From positions 62,001-126,000 of the forward strand of contig NZ_JASEFJ010000002.1 of the NCBI RefSeq assembly GCF_030019085.1: DNA of 64,000 nucleotides. The letters are read 5' to 3'. The notes under the pieces were generated by a model that did no database searches, was not told the DNA's origin, and saw only the letters and a program-made list of their open reading frames with translations. Made by a program: the position numbers and the translations under genes. This document shows positions 1-10,114 of the stretch, piece by piece. Source of the DNA: Methanoculleus sp. GTDB lineage: Archaea; Halobacteriota; Methanomicrobia; Methanomicrobiales; Methanoculleaceae. Position 1 is the stretch's first letter. Every line of letters begins with the position of its first letter.

Positions 1-297
1 AAACTCGTAACTGACCTTCGAGTTCACGATCGCCATATCAGCGCCGATCAGCGCGACAACCGGCCCTTCCAAGACGTCGACAGCGATCACCCCCTCGTGG
101 TGGACAGGACAGTTATGCCTGGTGTTCGGACGGACAGCAGCGATCCGGTACTTCTTTTGTGGCTGAAGGTTGTGGCAGATCTTGCGCACCTTGCAGCCCT
201 CACACTCGGAAGATAAAATGCCTTCGTAGACAAAGTCGAGTCCCGGTTTTGCGAGTGTTACCCCGATCAGGGTTACCTTTGCCTTCTCCTCTGTCAT
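1..297 (-). CDS. UPF0179 family protein (C-terminus cut by window edge)
   Basis: Reverse-strand reading from ATG at 297: MTEEKAKVTLIGVTLAKPGLDFVYEGILSSECEGCKVRKICHNLQPQKKYRIAAVRPNTRHNCPVHHEG...; Cys-rich UPF0179 pattern; open to the window edge; not in ORF track. Confidence 0.8.
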   Translation of the reverse strand, partial: MTEEKAKVTLIGVTLAKPGLDFVYEGILSSECEGCKVRKICHNLQPQKKYRIAAVRPNTRHNCPVHHEGVIAVDVLEGPVVALIGADMAIVNSKVSYEF

Positions 298-304
298 CCC
301 ACTC

Positions 305-1387
305 TCACTCCTGATAGAGCATCTTCACCAGGTCCCGCGCAGCCTCGCGCGTCAACCCCATATCCAGTATCGTAAACCGTTCCGGCCGGATCGTTCGTGC
401 CGCAAGGAGAGCCTCGACGGCAGTCTCATCGTCGACCCCGATCTCCGCAGGGGTTGTCGGAGCGCCGATCTTTCGCAGCGAGTCGCGAATCCCTCTCCAG
501 TCCCCACCGTGGAGGTACATTGTGATGATCGCACCAATACCACATTTCTCGCCATGGAGTCCTTTTCCCGGTGCGAGACGCTCCAGAGCGTGTGAGAACT
601 TGTGCTCTCCGCCGCTTGCCGGTCTGGACGAACCTGCGATGCTCATGGCGACGCCGGAGGATACCAGGGCTTTCGTCACGATCCAGGCGCTCTCCTCGGT
701 GTTCGGCTTGATGAGGTCTGCGTTCTTAAAGAGGATCTCGGCGGTCATCCTGGAGAGTGTCAGGGCATACTCTGATATGGTCTCGCCCCGGAGGCGGTGG
801 GAGAGTTCCCAGTCGAGGATCGCGGTATAGTTTGCTATGATATCCGCACACCCCGATGCGAGCAACCGGTGTGGTGCCGATGCGATGACGGCGGTGTCGG
901 CCACCACAGCGATGGGAGGTTCAGCGGCGAGCGAGACGTTACCCTCCGCGGTAGGAACCGATGCCCTTGACGAGGCTATCCCGTCATGCGACGCAGCGGT
1001 CGGGACGCTGATAAAGTGGCGGTCGGTGTTGTAGGATGCGATCTTTGCGGTGTCGATGATCCTTCCTCCACCGACACCGATTACGAATGCGACCTCTGCC
1101 GCCGCAGCCTCGGCCTTTCTTATCGTCTCGAGAGGTTCACCATCTATAGCGGTGAACGTCCTGACGTCATATGAAGCTGAAAGAAGAGACTCAACCCGCC
1201 TTCCGGCAACATCCCGCGTCCGGCCCCCCGATACGATGAGCACAGAGTCGCCGAGGGCAAGGTCTTCGCATACGGCCGGGATCTGCTCGATGACGCCATG
1301 ACCGATGATGACATCACGCGGGAGCTGCATCCATTTGGACTTGTCGAAGACCTTTGTTCTGAGTAGGTTTATGCGGTCTGCGCTCAT
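305..1387 (-). CDS. egsA: NAD(P)-dependent glycerol-1-phosphate dehydrogenase
   Basis: 360 aa; GVGGGRIIDTAKIASYNTDR, GGEHKFSHALE, LHGEKCGIGA motifs; archaeal lipid biosynthesis enzyme. Confidence 0.93.
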   Translation of the reverse strand: MSADRINLLRTKVFDKSKWMQLPRDVIIGHGVIEQIPAVCEDLALGDSVLIVSGGRTRDVAGRRVESLLSASYDVRTFTAIDGEPLETIRKAEAAAAEVAFVIGVGGGRIIDTAKIASYNTDRHFISVPTAASHDGIASSRASVPTAEGNVSLAAEPPIAVVADTAVIASAPHRLLASGCADIIANYTAILDWELSHRLRGETISEYALTLSRMTAEILFKNADLIKPNTEESAWIVTKALVSSGVAMSIAGSSRPASGGEHKFSHALERLAPGKGLHGEKCGIGAIITMYLHGGDWRGIRDSLRKIGAPTTPAEIGVDDETAVEALLAARTIRPERFTILDMGLTREAARDLVKMLYQE

Positions 1388-1398
1388 TTAGATCAACA

Positions 1399-2244
1399 AT
1401 GATTAGGGAGTTCCTCTACAAATATTACATTGATCCAATCCGTTATGGTGAAGCGTATACACTTGTCGATACGCTGACCTACGCCCTGATACTCGTTTTA
1501 GCGGTCTATCTTCTCTATCGGGGGCTCCGCCGCTACGGGATTGCTGTTGATGAAGAACTGGTGCTTGCGACCCTGCCCTACGTTGTCTTTGGGGGTCTCC
1601 TGAGGGTTGTTGAGGATACCGGGATGATCACTTCCGATCTCCGGTTTCTCCTGATCACGCCATTGATCTTCTTTGTAGTCGCTCTGATCGCAGGTATTTC
1701 TCTCTTTGGAGGGAAGATCGCGGAGAATGCCGGTCTTACCAGACGTTACAGCCGCGTCTATGCTGGTGTCGGGATCGTCGGGTGCCTCCTATCAGGCGCA
1801 ACGCTTCTCTGGTTTGGTCTCACCGAGACCACGATCGCGCTCGGCGTCCTCGCCGCCATCCTGGCCGTTGCAGCGGTCACCTCGGTTGCCCTCTGGGCGT
1901 TCCTGGCATACGTGCTGAAGTGGAGTTATGTCTCAAACATCCTCTACAAACTCCTGATCTTCGGGCATATGCTGGATGCGAGCGCAACAAGTTACGGGAT
2001 AGACCTCCATCCAATCCATTACGTCGAGCAGCACATTGTTGGTGGGGCGCTTATCGATGCGACCGGCACCGCGTTTTCGATGTTCCTCCTGAAGATCGCG
2101 GTGATCATACCTGCCGTGTATGTCCTGGAACTCTACCGGCGTGAGGGAGATCCCGGCCTATGGCACCTCATACTGCTTGCAATGATCGTCGTCGGGATGG
2201 CGCCGGGGATACGTGATCTCACACGGATGGTGCTTTATGTCTGA
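1399..2244 (+). CDS. DUF63 family integral membrane protein
   Basis: 281 aa, polytopic; MIREFLYKYYIDPIRYGEAYTLVDTLTYALIL typical DUF63 N-terminus. Confidence 0.8.
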   Translation: MIREFLYKYYIDPIRYGEAYTLVDTLTYALILVLAVYLLYRGLRRYGIAVDEELVLATLPYVVFGGLLRVVEDTGMITSDLRFLLITPLIFFVVALIAGISLFGGKIAENAGLTRRYSRVYAGVGIVGCLLSGATLLWFGLTETTIALGVLAAILAVAAVTSVALWAFLAYVLKWSYVSNILYKLLIFGHMLDASATSYGIDLHPIHYVEQHIVGGALIDATGTAFSMFLLKIAVIIPAVYVLELYRREGDPGLWHLILLAMIVVGMAPGIRDLTRMVLYV

Positions 2245-2803
2245 GAACAGTCTTACACGTGGAACAATCTTTGCTACAGTCTTCTTTGTTGTATCGATTC
2301 TCATCGGCGTGGGTATCGTCATCCTTAACCCGGGGTTCGGGGAGGAGGTCATGTCACTATTCAATGACCAGGTGGTAGGCCAGATCCTCTCTGATTCCCA
2401 GGCAATCCTGGCGTTCAAGATCTTCTTGAACAACCTGACTACCTGCGTCCTCCTATTCCTGGGGGGCGCATCCCTTGGCCTGGTCACGATGCTGATCCTC
2501 TCGGTCAACGGACTGTTGATAGGTGTGGTGACCGAGCTTGTGCGAGCTCAGCAGGGGGCACTCTACATAGTGGCAGCTTTAGTCCCCCATGGCGTCTTCG
2601 AGATCCCTGCTGTCCTGATATCGGGGGGACTCGGCTTTCTTCTTGCACGTGCGATCATCTCAGAGTGGCACGGTCTTGGGGATGCCGCTGCAGAAGCCCG
2701 CTCGCTTGCCCGCATCTTTCTCCGGGTTGTCTTCCCGCTCCTTTTAGTCGCTGCGGTTGTAGAGGCATTTATTACGCCAGCAATCCTAATTATGATAGCT
2801 TAA
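2237..2803 (+). CDS. Stage II sporulation protein M (SpoIIM)-related membrane protein
   Basis: NLTTCVLLFLGGASLGLVTMLILSVNGLLIG...PHGVFEIPAVLISGGLGF; start refined to MSENSLTRG, overlapping the upstream gene. Confidence 0.75.
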   Translation: MSENSLTRGTIFATVFFVVSILIGVGIVILNPGFGEEVMSLFNDQVVGQILSDSQAILAFKIFLNNLTTCVLLFLGGASLGLVTMLILSVNGLLIGVVTELVRAQQGALYIVAALVPHGVFEIPAVLISGGLGFLLARAIISEWHGLGDAAAEARSLARIFLRVVFPLLLVAAVVEAFITPAILIMIA

Positions 2804-2840
2804 TACTGGCAGATCAAGAGTTCTTTGAGGTAGGAGACGG

Positions 2841-4274
2841 ATGGACGAAGAGACAGGTGCACTTCCCAGGAAGGATGATTTTTCCCGCTGGTACAACGAG
2901 ATACTCTGGCGAGCCGAGATCATGGATGTCCGTTACCCGGTCAAGGGGCTGTATGTCTGGTACCCCTATGGGTTCGGCATAAGACAGCGTGCTTACACGA
3001 TTCTCCGGGAGATCATGGACCGTGACCATGCTGAGACGATGTTCCCCCTCCTCATCCCGAAGACCGAGTTCATGAAAGAGGCCGAGCATATAAAGGGGTT
3101 TGAGGACGAGGTCTACTGGGTCACCCATGGCGGCAGGACCGAACTCGACGTTCCGCTCGCCCTCCGACCCACGAGTGAGACTGCCATCTACCCGATGTAC
3201 TCACTCTGGATCCGGTCACACACCGATCTGCCCTTAAAACTTTACCAGATCGTCAATACGTTCCGCTACGAGACAAAACACACCCGTCCGCTCATCCGTC
3301 TCCGGGAGATCACATCGTTCAAGGAGGCACACACCGTCCACGCGACAAGGGAAGAGGCAGCTGAGCAGGTCGAAACCGCGCTTCGCCTCTACTGCGAGTT
3401 CTACGAACGGTTGCGGGTGCCTGTGATAGTCTCCCGCCGTCCGGCATGGGACAAGTTCCCGGGCGCCGACTACACCATCGCCCTCGATACCATCATGCCC
3501 GATGGCAAGACGCTCCAGATCGGGACGGTTCATATGCTCGGCGACCACTTCTCCCGCACCTACGAGATCACCTACGAGGACGTTAACGGGGAACAGCAGT
3601 ATGCCTATCAGACCTGCTATGGCATCTCAGAACGGTCTATTGCAGCCGTAATCAGCGTCCACGGCGACGACAAAGGGCTGGTGCTGCCGCCGGAGGTGGC
3701 TCCGATTGGGATAGTAATTGTACCGATCATCGTCGGAAAGAGGGGCGATGAGGTTATATCGGCGGCCAGGGCGCTTGAAGCGGAACTCAGGGGTGCCGGT
3801 TACACCGCGAAGGTGGATGACCGGGATATGCGGCCCGGGGCGAAGTACTATCACTGGGAGATGCGCGGAGTCCCGTTGCGGATTGAGGTCGGGCCCAGGG
3901 ACATCGATGCAAACACCGTTGTTGCCGTCACCCGCACCGGCAGGAGGACCACACTCGATCGGAGGGGTGTTGTTGAAGGGATCCATTCGATCCTCGCACA
4001 GTTTGGTGAGGAGATCTCAGACGCTGTGCGGCAGGCAATGGCCGATCGGATCACCGTTGCAGCGAATCTTGAGGAGACCGCTGAAGCGGTGAAGACCGGG
4101 GTTGCGGTGGTTCACTGGTGCGGCTCGCAGGAGTGTGCAGAAAAGATTGAGGCGGTGGTGGATGCAAGCATCATCGGGTCAGAGATCCGCTCAGACCTGA
4201 TCCCCGTCTCGAATGGGCCATGTATCGCCTGTGGTGGCAACGGCACGTCAACTCTGGTTGCCCGGACCTACTGA
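2841..4274 (+). CDS. proS: Prolyl-tRNA synthetase (archaeal type)
   Basis: 477 aa; [47 protein letters not shown]-terminal Cys domain. Confidence 0.95.
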   Translation: MDEETGALPRKDDFSRWYNEILWRAEIMDVRYPVKGLYVWYPYGFGIRQRAYTILREIMDRDHAETMFPLLIPKTEFMKEAEHIKGFEDEVYWVTHGGRTELDVPLALRPTSETAIYPMYSLWIRSHTDLPLKLYQIVNTFRYETKHTRPLIRLREITSFKEAHTVHATREEAAEQVETALRLYCEFYERLRVPVIVSRRPAWDKFPGADYTIALDTIMPDGKTLQIGTVHMLGDHFSRTYEITYEDVNGEQQYAYQTCYGISERSIAAVISVHGDDKGLVLPPEVAPIGIVIVPIIVGKRGDEVISAARALEAELRGAGYTAKVDDRDMRPGAKYYHWEMRGVPLRIEVGPRDIDANTVVAVTRTGRRTTLDRRGVVEGIHSILAQFGEEISDAVRQAMADRITVAANLEETAEAVKTGVAVVHWCGSQECAEKIEAVVDASIIGSEIRSDLIPVSNGPCIACGGNGTSTLVARTY

Positions 4275-4730
4275 TCAGCAGGAGGGGCAGATATGGTACC
4301 TTTTATAGTCGGGAGATGCAAGGTCTCCCGCGATAACCGCTTTTCCTCCCCGGAGGAATATTCTCCCGCACTTTTCACATCTCTTCGGGAGGAGTCGTTC
4401 CAGGCGTCGCATTGGTACTTCCAGACTGAACTGCATCTTCTCCGCTTCCAGGGGGTTGCACTGGCAGACCTCCTCGTAGCGGGCGAGGATCCGCATGACA
4501 TGTAGGGGGGTTGCCCCCTCGCCGCAGAACCGCTTGAAGACATAATATTGGAAGATCATCCAGCCGAGATCGGAGCGCTCTATAGTCTCCTCGTATTCAC
4601 CGCATGTTCCATCTTCATCATCGAGGGAATACCCACAGAGGGGACAGCGCCCACCCACAAGTTCGTCCAGGAATACCTCTTCATGGCAGCTTGGACAGGT
4701 GGTGTGGGGGGTATGCATTCTGGAAGTCAT
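4275..4730 (-). CDS. Zinc-ribbon protein of unknown function
   Basis: 151 aa; three CxxC pairs (CPSCHEEV, CPLCGYSL, CEKCGRIF) plus C-terminal CPSC; convergent with proS. Confidence 0.65.
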   Translation of the reverse strand: MTSRMHTPHTTCPSCHEEVFLDELVGGRCPLCGYSLDDEDGTCGEYEETIERSDLGWMIFQYYVFKRFCGEGATPLHVMRILARYEEVCQCNPLEAEKMQFSLEVPMRRLERLLPKRCEKCGRIFLRGGKAVIAGDLASPDYKRYHICPSC

Positions 4731-4920
4731 GATTGAACTGGCCTCATTTCTTTTGCTCTTCCAAATACGGCTTTCGGAAGCGTTCCACGCAGTATGCGCG
4801 GTCTATACATTTTTTTGAGGTTCACTACGTATTGCGTTTGGTGGGTTCTTATACGTGTCGAATGGGATACACGGACTTAACCTGCCAGGAAGGGTGGCGG
4901 TATCGCGGTTTGTCTCCGTC

Positions 4921-5481
4921 TCAGAATAGAAGATGGTCGAGCAGGATCCGCAGACCGATACCGATAAGGATCACACCGCCGAAGATCCCGGCGTTTCGCC
5001 CGCCAATCCGGCCAATCGACCTCCCGAGAACCACTCCGACAGCAGAGAATGCGAATGTCACGATCCCGATTATGACCGCAGGCCAGAGGATAGGGATACC
5101 CAGTACGGCGAACGAGACACCGACAGCAAGAGCATCGATGCTTGTCGCGACGGCAAGCAGGAGAAGGGTGGTTGCATTTCCGTTTGCAAACCGCACGCTC
5201 TTGCCTCCATCCAGCACTGCCTCAAGGATCATCTTTCCACCGATCAGCACAAGCAGCAGGAACGCAATCCAGGGGCCGTAGAATCCGACTAACTCTGCGA
5301 CAGCCGTTCCGCCAAGCCAGCCGAGCACCGGCATCCCGGCCTGGAACCCGCCGAAGAGAGTGCCGGCGATGATGGGCCATCGGTTTCCTCTTTCCTGCAT
5401 ACCGGTCCCACCGCTGATCGAGACGGCAAACGCGTCCATAGCAAGCCCAATGGCGATGAGGATGGTTGTGGCCGCGTCCAT
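4921..5481 (-). CDS. mntP: Manganese efflux pump MntP-like (DUF204)
   Basis: 186 aa; [25 protein letters not shown] and [14 protein letters not shown] repeated motifs. Confidence 0.88.
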   Translation of the reverse strand: MDAATTILIAIGLAMDAFAVSISGGTGMQERGNRWPIIAGTLFGGFQAGMPVLGWLGGTAVAELVGFYGPWIAFLLLVLIGGKMILEAVLDGGKSVRFANGNATTLLLLAVATSIDALAVGVSFAVLGIPILWPAVIIGIVTFAFSAVGVVLGRSIGRIGGRNAGIFGGVILIGIGLRILLDHLLF

Positions 5482-5492
5482 TATCTATAGAG

Positions 5493-5511
5493 ATCCGGTG
5501 GGATACCGGAT
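5493..5511. promoter_or_regulatory. Inverted repeat ATCCGGT-N5-ACCGGAT, candidate operator for mntP
   Basis: Perfect 7-bp arms with 5-nt spacer, 12 nt upstream of mntP ATG (5481, minus); right arm overlaps minus-strand TATA-like TTTTATCC. Confidence 0.5.
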
Positions 5512-5578
5512 AAAACGCTCTGCTACGGCGATTGTTATAATACGCTGGAGCGTCCTACGGTATGAGGAGATGATAGCG

Positions 5579-7516
5579 ATGAGCAAGCAAACGATCGGCC
5601 TCATCCAGACCGCGGTAAGCGACGACCCCGATCACAACCTCAAGCACGCCCTGGACATGGCAGGGTTGGCAATCTCGAAAGGGGCGCGGATCATCAGTCT
5701 GCCTGAGCTCTACCGGGCCCCTTACTTCCTTCAGTATGAGGATACGGATGCCTCGGCCTACGCTGAGACGATCCCCGGACAATCGACAGAGGCGTTCTCG
5801 GCGCTGGCCAGGGAGCATGGTGCGGTGATAATTCTGCCGATCTACGAGCGGGCCGCGTCCGGTGAATATTATAACTCCGCAGTGGTGATCGATGCTGATG
5901 GTCGGGTGCTCTTCCCTGCATACAGGAAGGTACACCTCCATAATGACCCCCCCATCTACGATAAAAGATACGTCCGCGCGGGCGACCGCTACCGGCTATA
6001 TGACACCCGCTGTGGTCGGATTGCCGTGCTTATCTCCAATGATCAGTGGTTCCCCGAGGCTGCAAGGGCGGTTGCGCTGCGGGGCGCGGAGTTGATCTTC
6101 TATCCGTCCGCAATCGGCCGGGCTGTCGCTGATGAGCCGTTTAAGGGCGATTGGCGTGAGGCGTGGGAGATCGTCCAGCGCAGCCATGCGATTGCAAACG
6201 GCATTCACATCGCTACCGTAAACCGGGTGGGCGAGGAAGGGGGTATCCGTTTCTTCGGGAGTTCGTTCATCGCTGATGCGTTCGGAAATATCATTGCCCG
6301 TGCGAGCGATGCTGATGAAGAGGTTCTCGTCGCAGAGGTTGACCTCTCTATGAATGAGGTTGCCCGGGAAAGGTGGAACTTCTTCCGAGACCGGAGGCCG
6401 GAGACCTACAGGGCGCTCATCCGGAGATTCCCGCCGGATAAGACACCCCACGCATTGGGTTACCGGATGCCTGCAGAGTGGGAACCGCACGACGCAGTGT
6501 GGCTCGCCTGGCCTTACGATCGGGAGATGTTCCCCGACCTTGCCGCCGTGGAATGGAGTTATGTTGAGATCATAGCGGCTCTACGCAGGTCGGAGACCGT
6601 CAACCTCCTTGTCACCGGCGAGCAGATGCGTACCCGTGTTGAGGCAATGCTCCATGAGGATGGCGTCGATGCGTCCGGGGTTCGGTTCCAAATACTCGAT
6701 TATGCCGATGTCTGGTTCCGGGATTATGGGCCGACCTTTGTGGTCAACCGCAGGACAGAGAGCCTTGCGATGGTGCACTGGAACTTTAACGCCTGGGGAG
6801 AGAAGTACCCGGCGCTCGTGAAGGATTCGCAGATCCCGCTCATCATGAACCGTGATCTGAACCTCCCTGTGTTCACCCCCGGTATCGTGCTCGAAGGCGG
6901 TTCGGTCGAGGTTAACGGTGCCGGGACGGCGATCGTGACGGAGTCGTGCCTCCTGAATCCCAACAGGAACCCACGGGGCACACGGGAGGATATCGAGGCT
7001 TATCTGGAGGCATACCTCGGTGTCGGTCATGTCATCTGGCTGAAACAGGGGATCGCCGGCGACGAAACAGATGGTCATGTCGATAACATTGCGCGGTTCG
7101 TGAACCCGACAACCGTTCTCTGCGTCATTGAAGAAGATAGGGATGACGAGAATTACGCGCCGCTGAAGGAGAACTACGAGATCCTCCGATCCTCAACCGA
7201 TCAGGACGGCAAACCTTTAACGGTCATCCCCCTCCCGACACCGGGGAGGGTCGGCGGTGAAGTGCGATTGGCTGCAAGTTACGCGAACTTCTACATAGGA
7301 AACACCGTTGTGCTGGTGCCGACCTTCAAGCACCCCAATGACGTGACGGCCCTTACACGGATCCGACAGGCTTTCCCTGGCAGGAAGGTTATCGGGATCG
7401 ACTGCACCGCACTGGTCGAGGGGTTAGGGGGGATCCACTGTATCACCCTGCAGCAACCGTCGGTTTCGGCTGGAGTCACAGGTCATAGGGTAGAAAAATC
7501 CGCCAGAAAGAATTAA
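5579..7516 (+). CDS. Fusion: nitrilase-superfamily (N-carbamoylputrescine amidase-like) domain + agmatine deiminase
   Basis: Single open frame, start refined to MSKQTIGLIQTAV. N-half LPELYRAPYF / YRKVHLHN / ISNDQWFPEAARAVALRGAELIFYPSAIG; C-half MPAEWEPHDAVWLAWPYD, WFRDYGPTF, EGGSVEVNGAGT, ETDGHVDNIARFV, GGIHCITLQQP. Confidence 0.9.
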   Translation: MSKQTIGLIQTAVSDDPDHNLKHALDMAGLAISKGARIISLPELYRAPYFLQYEDTDASAYAETIPGQSTEAFSALAREHGAVIILPIYERAASGEYYNSAVVIDADGRVLFPAYRKVHLHNDPPIYDKRYVRAGDRYRLYDTRCGRIAVLISNDQWFPEAARAVALRGAELIFYPSAIGRAVADEPFKGDWREAWEIVQRSHAIANGIHIATVNRVGEEGGIRFFGSSFIADAFGNIIARASDADEEVLVAEVDLSMNEVARERWNFFRDRRPETYRALIRRFPPDKTPHALGYRMPAEWEPHDAVWLAWPYDREMFPDLAAVEWSYVEIIAALRRSETVNLLVTGEQMRTRVEAMLHEDGVDASGVRFQILDYADVWFRDYGPTFVVNRRTESLAMVHWNFNAWGEKYPALVKDSQIPLIMNRDLNLPVFTPGIVLEGGSVEVNGAGTAIVTESCLLNPNRNPRGTREDIEAYLEAYLGVGHVIWLKQGIAGDETDGHVDNIARFVNPTTVLCVIEEDRDDENYAPLKENYEILRSSTDQDGKPLTVIPLPTPGRVGGEVRLAASYANFYIGNTVVLVPTFKHPNDVTALTRIRQAFPGRKVIGIDCTALVEGLGGIHCITLQQPSVSAGVTGHRVEKSARKN

Positions 7517-7586
7517 GTGTCCCGGAAAATTTGTTTTGAGGGCTGTTTGCCAAAAAACCGTGCGGGGGTGTAAAAATTATTTCATC

Positions 7587-8459
7587 TCACCTCCAGTCCT
7601 CGACCAACCTCCGGACGCGGTTGCGCCGCTCTTCGAGCCCTGCCCGTGGCACTCCGAAACTCTCTTCATAGACGGGGCGTTCAACCGAGTAGAAAGTCCC
7701 GAGCGCGATAGGTGCATCCCGGTCGTAATCCCATTCCCTGATCTTTTGAATAGCGCTCTCAAACCGGGCTGTATTGAGATCACCGTCCTGGATCTCGTAG
7801 ACCCGGGCGTCGTAGTAGTCGGTCAGGTTGGAGTATGTTGCACATATCTGGAGGACTTCGACAAAGGAAAATCCGCGGTGCATTATTGCCTCTTTGAAGA
7901 TCTCTTTGAGGTGCCGGGTCTTCCGGGTGTAACCCCGTGCGATGTAGGTGGCCCCCGCGGCGAGCATCACCTCGAGCGGGTTAATGGGGTGTTCCACCAC
8001 CCCTCTTGGGGTCGAACGCCCCCGGAACCCGGTGGGCGACGTCGGGGTGTACTGTCCGGTCGTCAGGCCGTAGACCCGGTTGTCGTGAACGATCACTGTG
8101 ATATCAGTGTTCCGCTTCGCCGCAAAGATTAGATGGTCCAGTCCCTCGGCGTAGATGTCACCGTCGCCTACGTGACAGATTACCCGGAGATCAGGGTTTG
8201 CCAGGCGTATCCCGGTGGCCGCCGGAACAGAACGGCCATGTATAGTGTAGAGGCTGTTGACGTTCAGGTAATCCATTAGTTTCCCGTGGCACCCGATGCC
8301 GCCAAGGAGGACGAACCTCTCGATGGGTACCCCCTCCTCCTCCGAGATCTCTGCTATGGCCGATCTCATCATGTGCTGGATCGAGAAGTTACCGCAGCCA
8401 GGACACCAGGTGTTCTGCGCCGGCGTTATAAGTCCAGCGGCAGATCGATCGGGGGTCAT
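7587..8459 (-). CDS. korB: 2-oxoacid:ferredoxin oxidoreductase, beta subunit (TPP-binding)
   Basis: 290 aa; TWCPGCGNFSIQH, GGIGCHGKLMDYL, HVGDGDIYAEGLDHLI. Confidence 0.88.
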   Translation of the reverse strand: MTPDRSAAGLITPAQNTWCPGCGNFSIQHMMRSAIAEISEEEGVPIERFVLLGGIGCHGKLMDYLNVNSLYTIHGRSVPAATGIRLANPDLRVICHVGDGDIYAEGLDHLIFAAKRNTDITVIVHDNRVYGLTTGQYTPTSPTGFRGRSTPRGVVEHPINPLEVMLAAGATYIARGYTRKTRHLKEIFKEAIMHRGFSFVEVLQICATYSNLTDYYDARVYEIQDGDLNTARFESAIQKIREWDYDRDAPIALGTFYSVERPVYEESFGVPRAGLEERRNRVRRLVEDWR

Positions 8460-10114
8460 ACAAACACCCCCTCAAGCCTTGCAGTGAGTTCGTCAACCGC
8501 AAAAGGTCGACCATCATACTTCAGGATGGATGTGCCTGGATCGAATCCATACTCTCTGAGAAGACGGGCAAACTGACCCGTGGCGTTGTTCTCGACGCAG
8601 ACCACCTCGCTTGCGCCGGCAATAGCTTCGCTCCAGGCCTCAACAGGGAACGGCGCAAGCACAACGGGCTGGACGACTCTTGCCCCTACTTCCGCGGCGG
8701 CTTCTATACACACCCATTTCTGCGAACCCCAGCATATGATTGTCTTACTGGACTCAGGTGCACCGTAGGTCTTCACGGTCTTATACCCTCCAAGTTCTGT
8801 CTTCAGGCCCCTCGCTTTCCTGAGCAGTTTCTCCTGGAGTGCTCCGACATCCTCTGCTTTCTCGGTTGTGAACCCGGTCTCGTCATGGGCGTAGCTGTTT
8901 GCCTTGACCGTCACCCCCTCCGTTCCCGGGAAGGCAAGGGGAGATACTCCATCCTCACTTCGGCGGTAGCGCCGGTATTCTTCCCCGCCATCCCGGAGCA
9001 CCGGTTCATGGTCCCGCGGTGGAGTTGATGCATCGAGATCGAAGGAATAGGCACCTTCAGCAAGCGTCTTGTCAATCAGGATGATCGCCGGGACCTGGTA
9101 GCGCCAGGAGAGCATCAGCGCGGTCGCTGACCAGGCGCAGGCCTCATGCGGGTCGCCAGGGGCGACAACAAGCCTTGGAAACTCACCCTGGCCGGCGTTA
9201 AGGGCGAAGTGGAGGTCGCTCTGTGCAGTGTGGGTCGGCACACCGGTGCTCGGCCCCGGTCGCTGCGCCAGCACTATCGTCACCGGTATCTCCGACATCC
9301 CCGCAAACGAGAGCCCCTCGGTCATCAGGCAGAATCCTCCACCAGAGGTTCCGACCGCTGCTCTTTCCCCGGCGTAAGCAAGCCCGAGGGCCATCAGGAT
9401 GACGCTTATCTCGTTTTCGGGGTGGACCACCCTGACTCTAAGATCATCGGCTCGGCCGGCCAGAAAATGGAGAACCCCGGAAGAGGGAGTCATGGGGTAG
9501 GCGACGTAGGTATCAAGCCCGCCGTAGACCAGTCCAAGCCCCGTGGCCTCGTTGCCCGTCAGGACAGGTAGTTTCGGGGCATCCAGCGGCCTGACGGAAA
9601 AGACGCCCTCCACCCCATTGTAGCCCCGTGCAGCAACCCGGAGGTTTGAATCCAGGTGCTTTTCCGGGACGGTTGCGCGGATGACGTCCTCGAGTATCGC
9701 CCTGTCGATCCCCGCCACACGGGAAAGCGCTCCGAGCATCGCGGTGTTTCTGGTTATGGGTGGTGCTTTCTCCTCCCTGATGATTTCATCAAGAGGGAGG
9801 CCGTAACCCCTCTCCTCCCCCACCTGCGAGGAGTCGTAGATGACCGTCGTCTTCCCGCCGATCCGCTCCTTATGGGTCTCAATGGTTTTTCGATCAAGTG
9901 CCAGCAGAACGTCGACCCCTGTGCGGTGTGCCCCTATCGGTTCATCTGCGGCGCGGATTATCGCAAAGTTGTGCCCCCCCCGGATGAGCGATGGGTAATC
10001 GAAGTACATGTAGACGTGGTAACCGAGGCGGGAAAAGAGACCGGCGATAGAGAGGCCGGCCGTGTTGATCCCCTCGCCGGCCTTTCCACCGACGAGTAAC
10101 GAGTATTCTTGCAT
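8456..10114 (-). CDS. korA: 2-oxoacid:acceptor oxidoreductase, fused gamma-alpha subunit
   Basis: 552 aa; N-terminal VGGKAGEGINTAGLSIAG (gamma) and AYPMTPSSGVLHFLA...VHPENEISVILMALGLAYAG (alpha); overlaps korB by 4 nt. Confidence 0.88.
   Translation of the reverse strand: MQEYSLLVGGKAGEGINTAGLSIAGLFSRLGYHVYMYFDYPSLIRGGHNFAIIRAADEPIGAHRTGVDVLLALDRKTIETHKERIGGKTTVIYDSSQVGEERGYGLPLDEIIREEKAPPITRNTAMLGALSRVAGIDRAILEDVIRATVPEKHLDSNLRVAARGYNGVEGVFSVRPLDAPKLPVLTGNEATGLGLVYGGLDTYVAYPMTPSSGVLHFLAGRADDLRVRVVHPENEISVILMALGLAYAGERAAVGTSGGGFCLMTEGLSFAGMSEIPVTIVLAQRPGPSTGVPTHTAQSDLHFALNAGQGEFPRLVVAPGDPHEACAWSATALMLSWRYQVPAIILIDKTLAEGAYSFDLDASTPPRDHEPVLRDGGEEYRRYRRSEDGVSPLAFPGTEGVTVKANSYAHDETGFTTEKAEDVGALQEKLLRKARGLKTELGGYKTVKTYGAPESSKTIICWGSQKWVCIEAAAEVGARVVQPVVLAPFPVEAWSEAIAGASEVVCVENNATGQFARLLREYGFDPGTSILKYDGRPFAVDELTARLEGVFV

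Noticed and set aside
5360-5578. Upstream extension of the fusion-protein ORF
   Set aside because: Antisense to mntP N-terminus; MSKQTIGLIQTAV at 5579 is the natural nitrilase N-terminus
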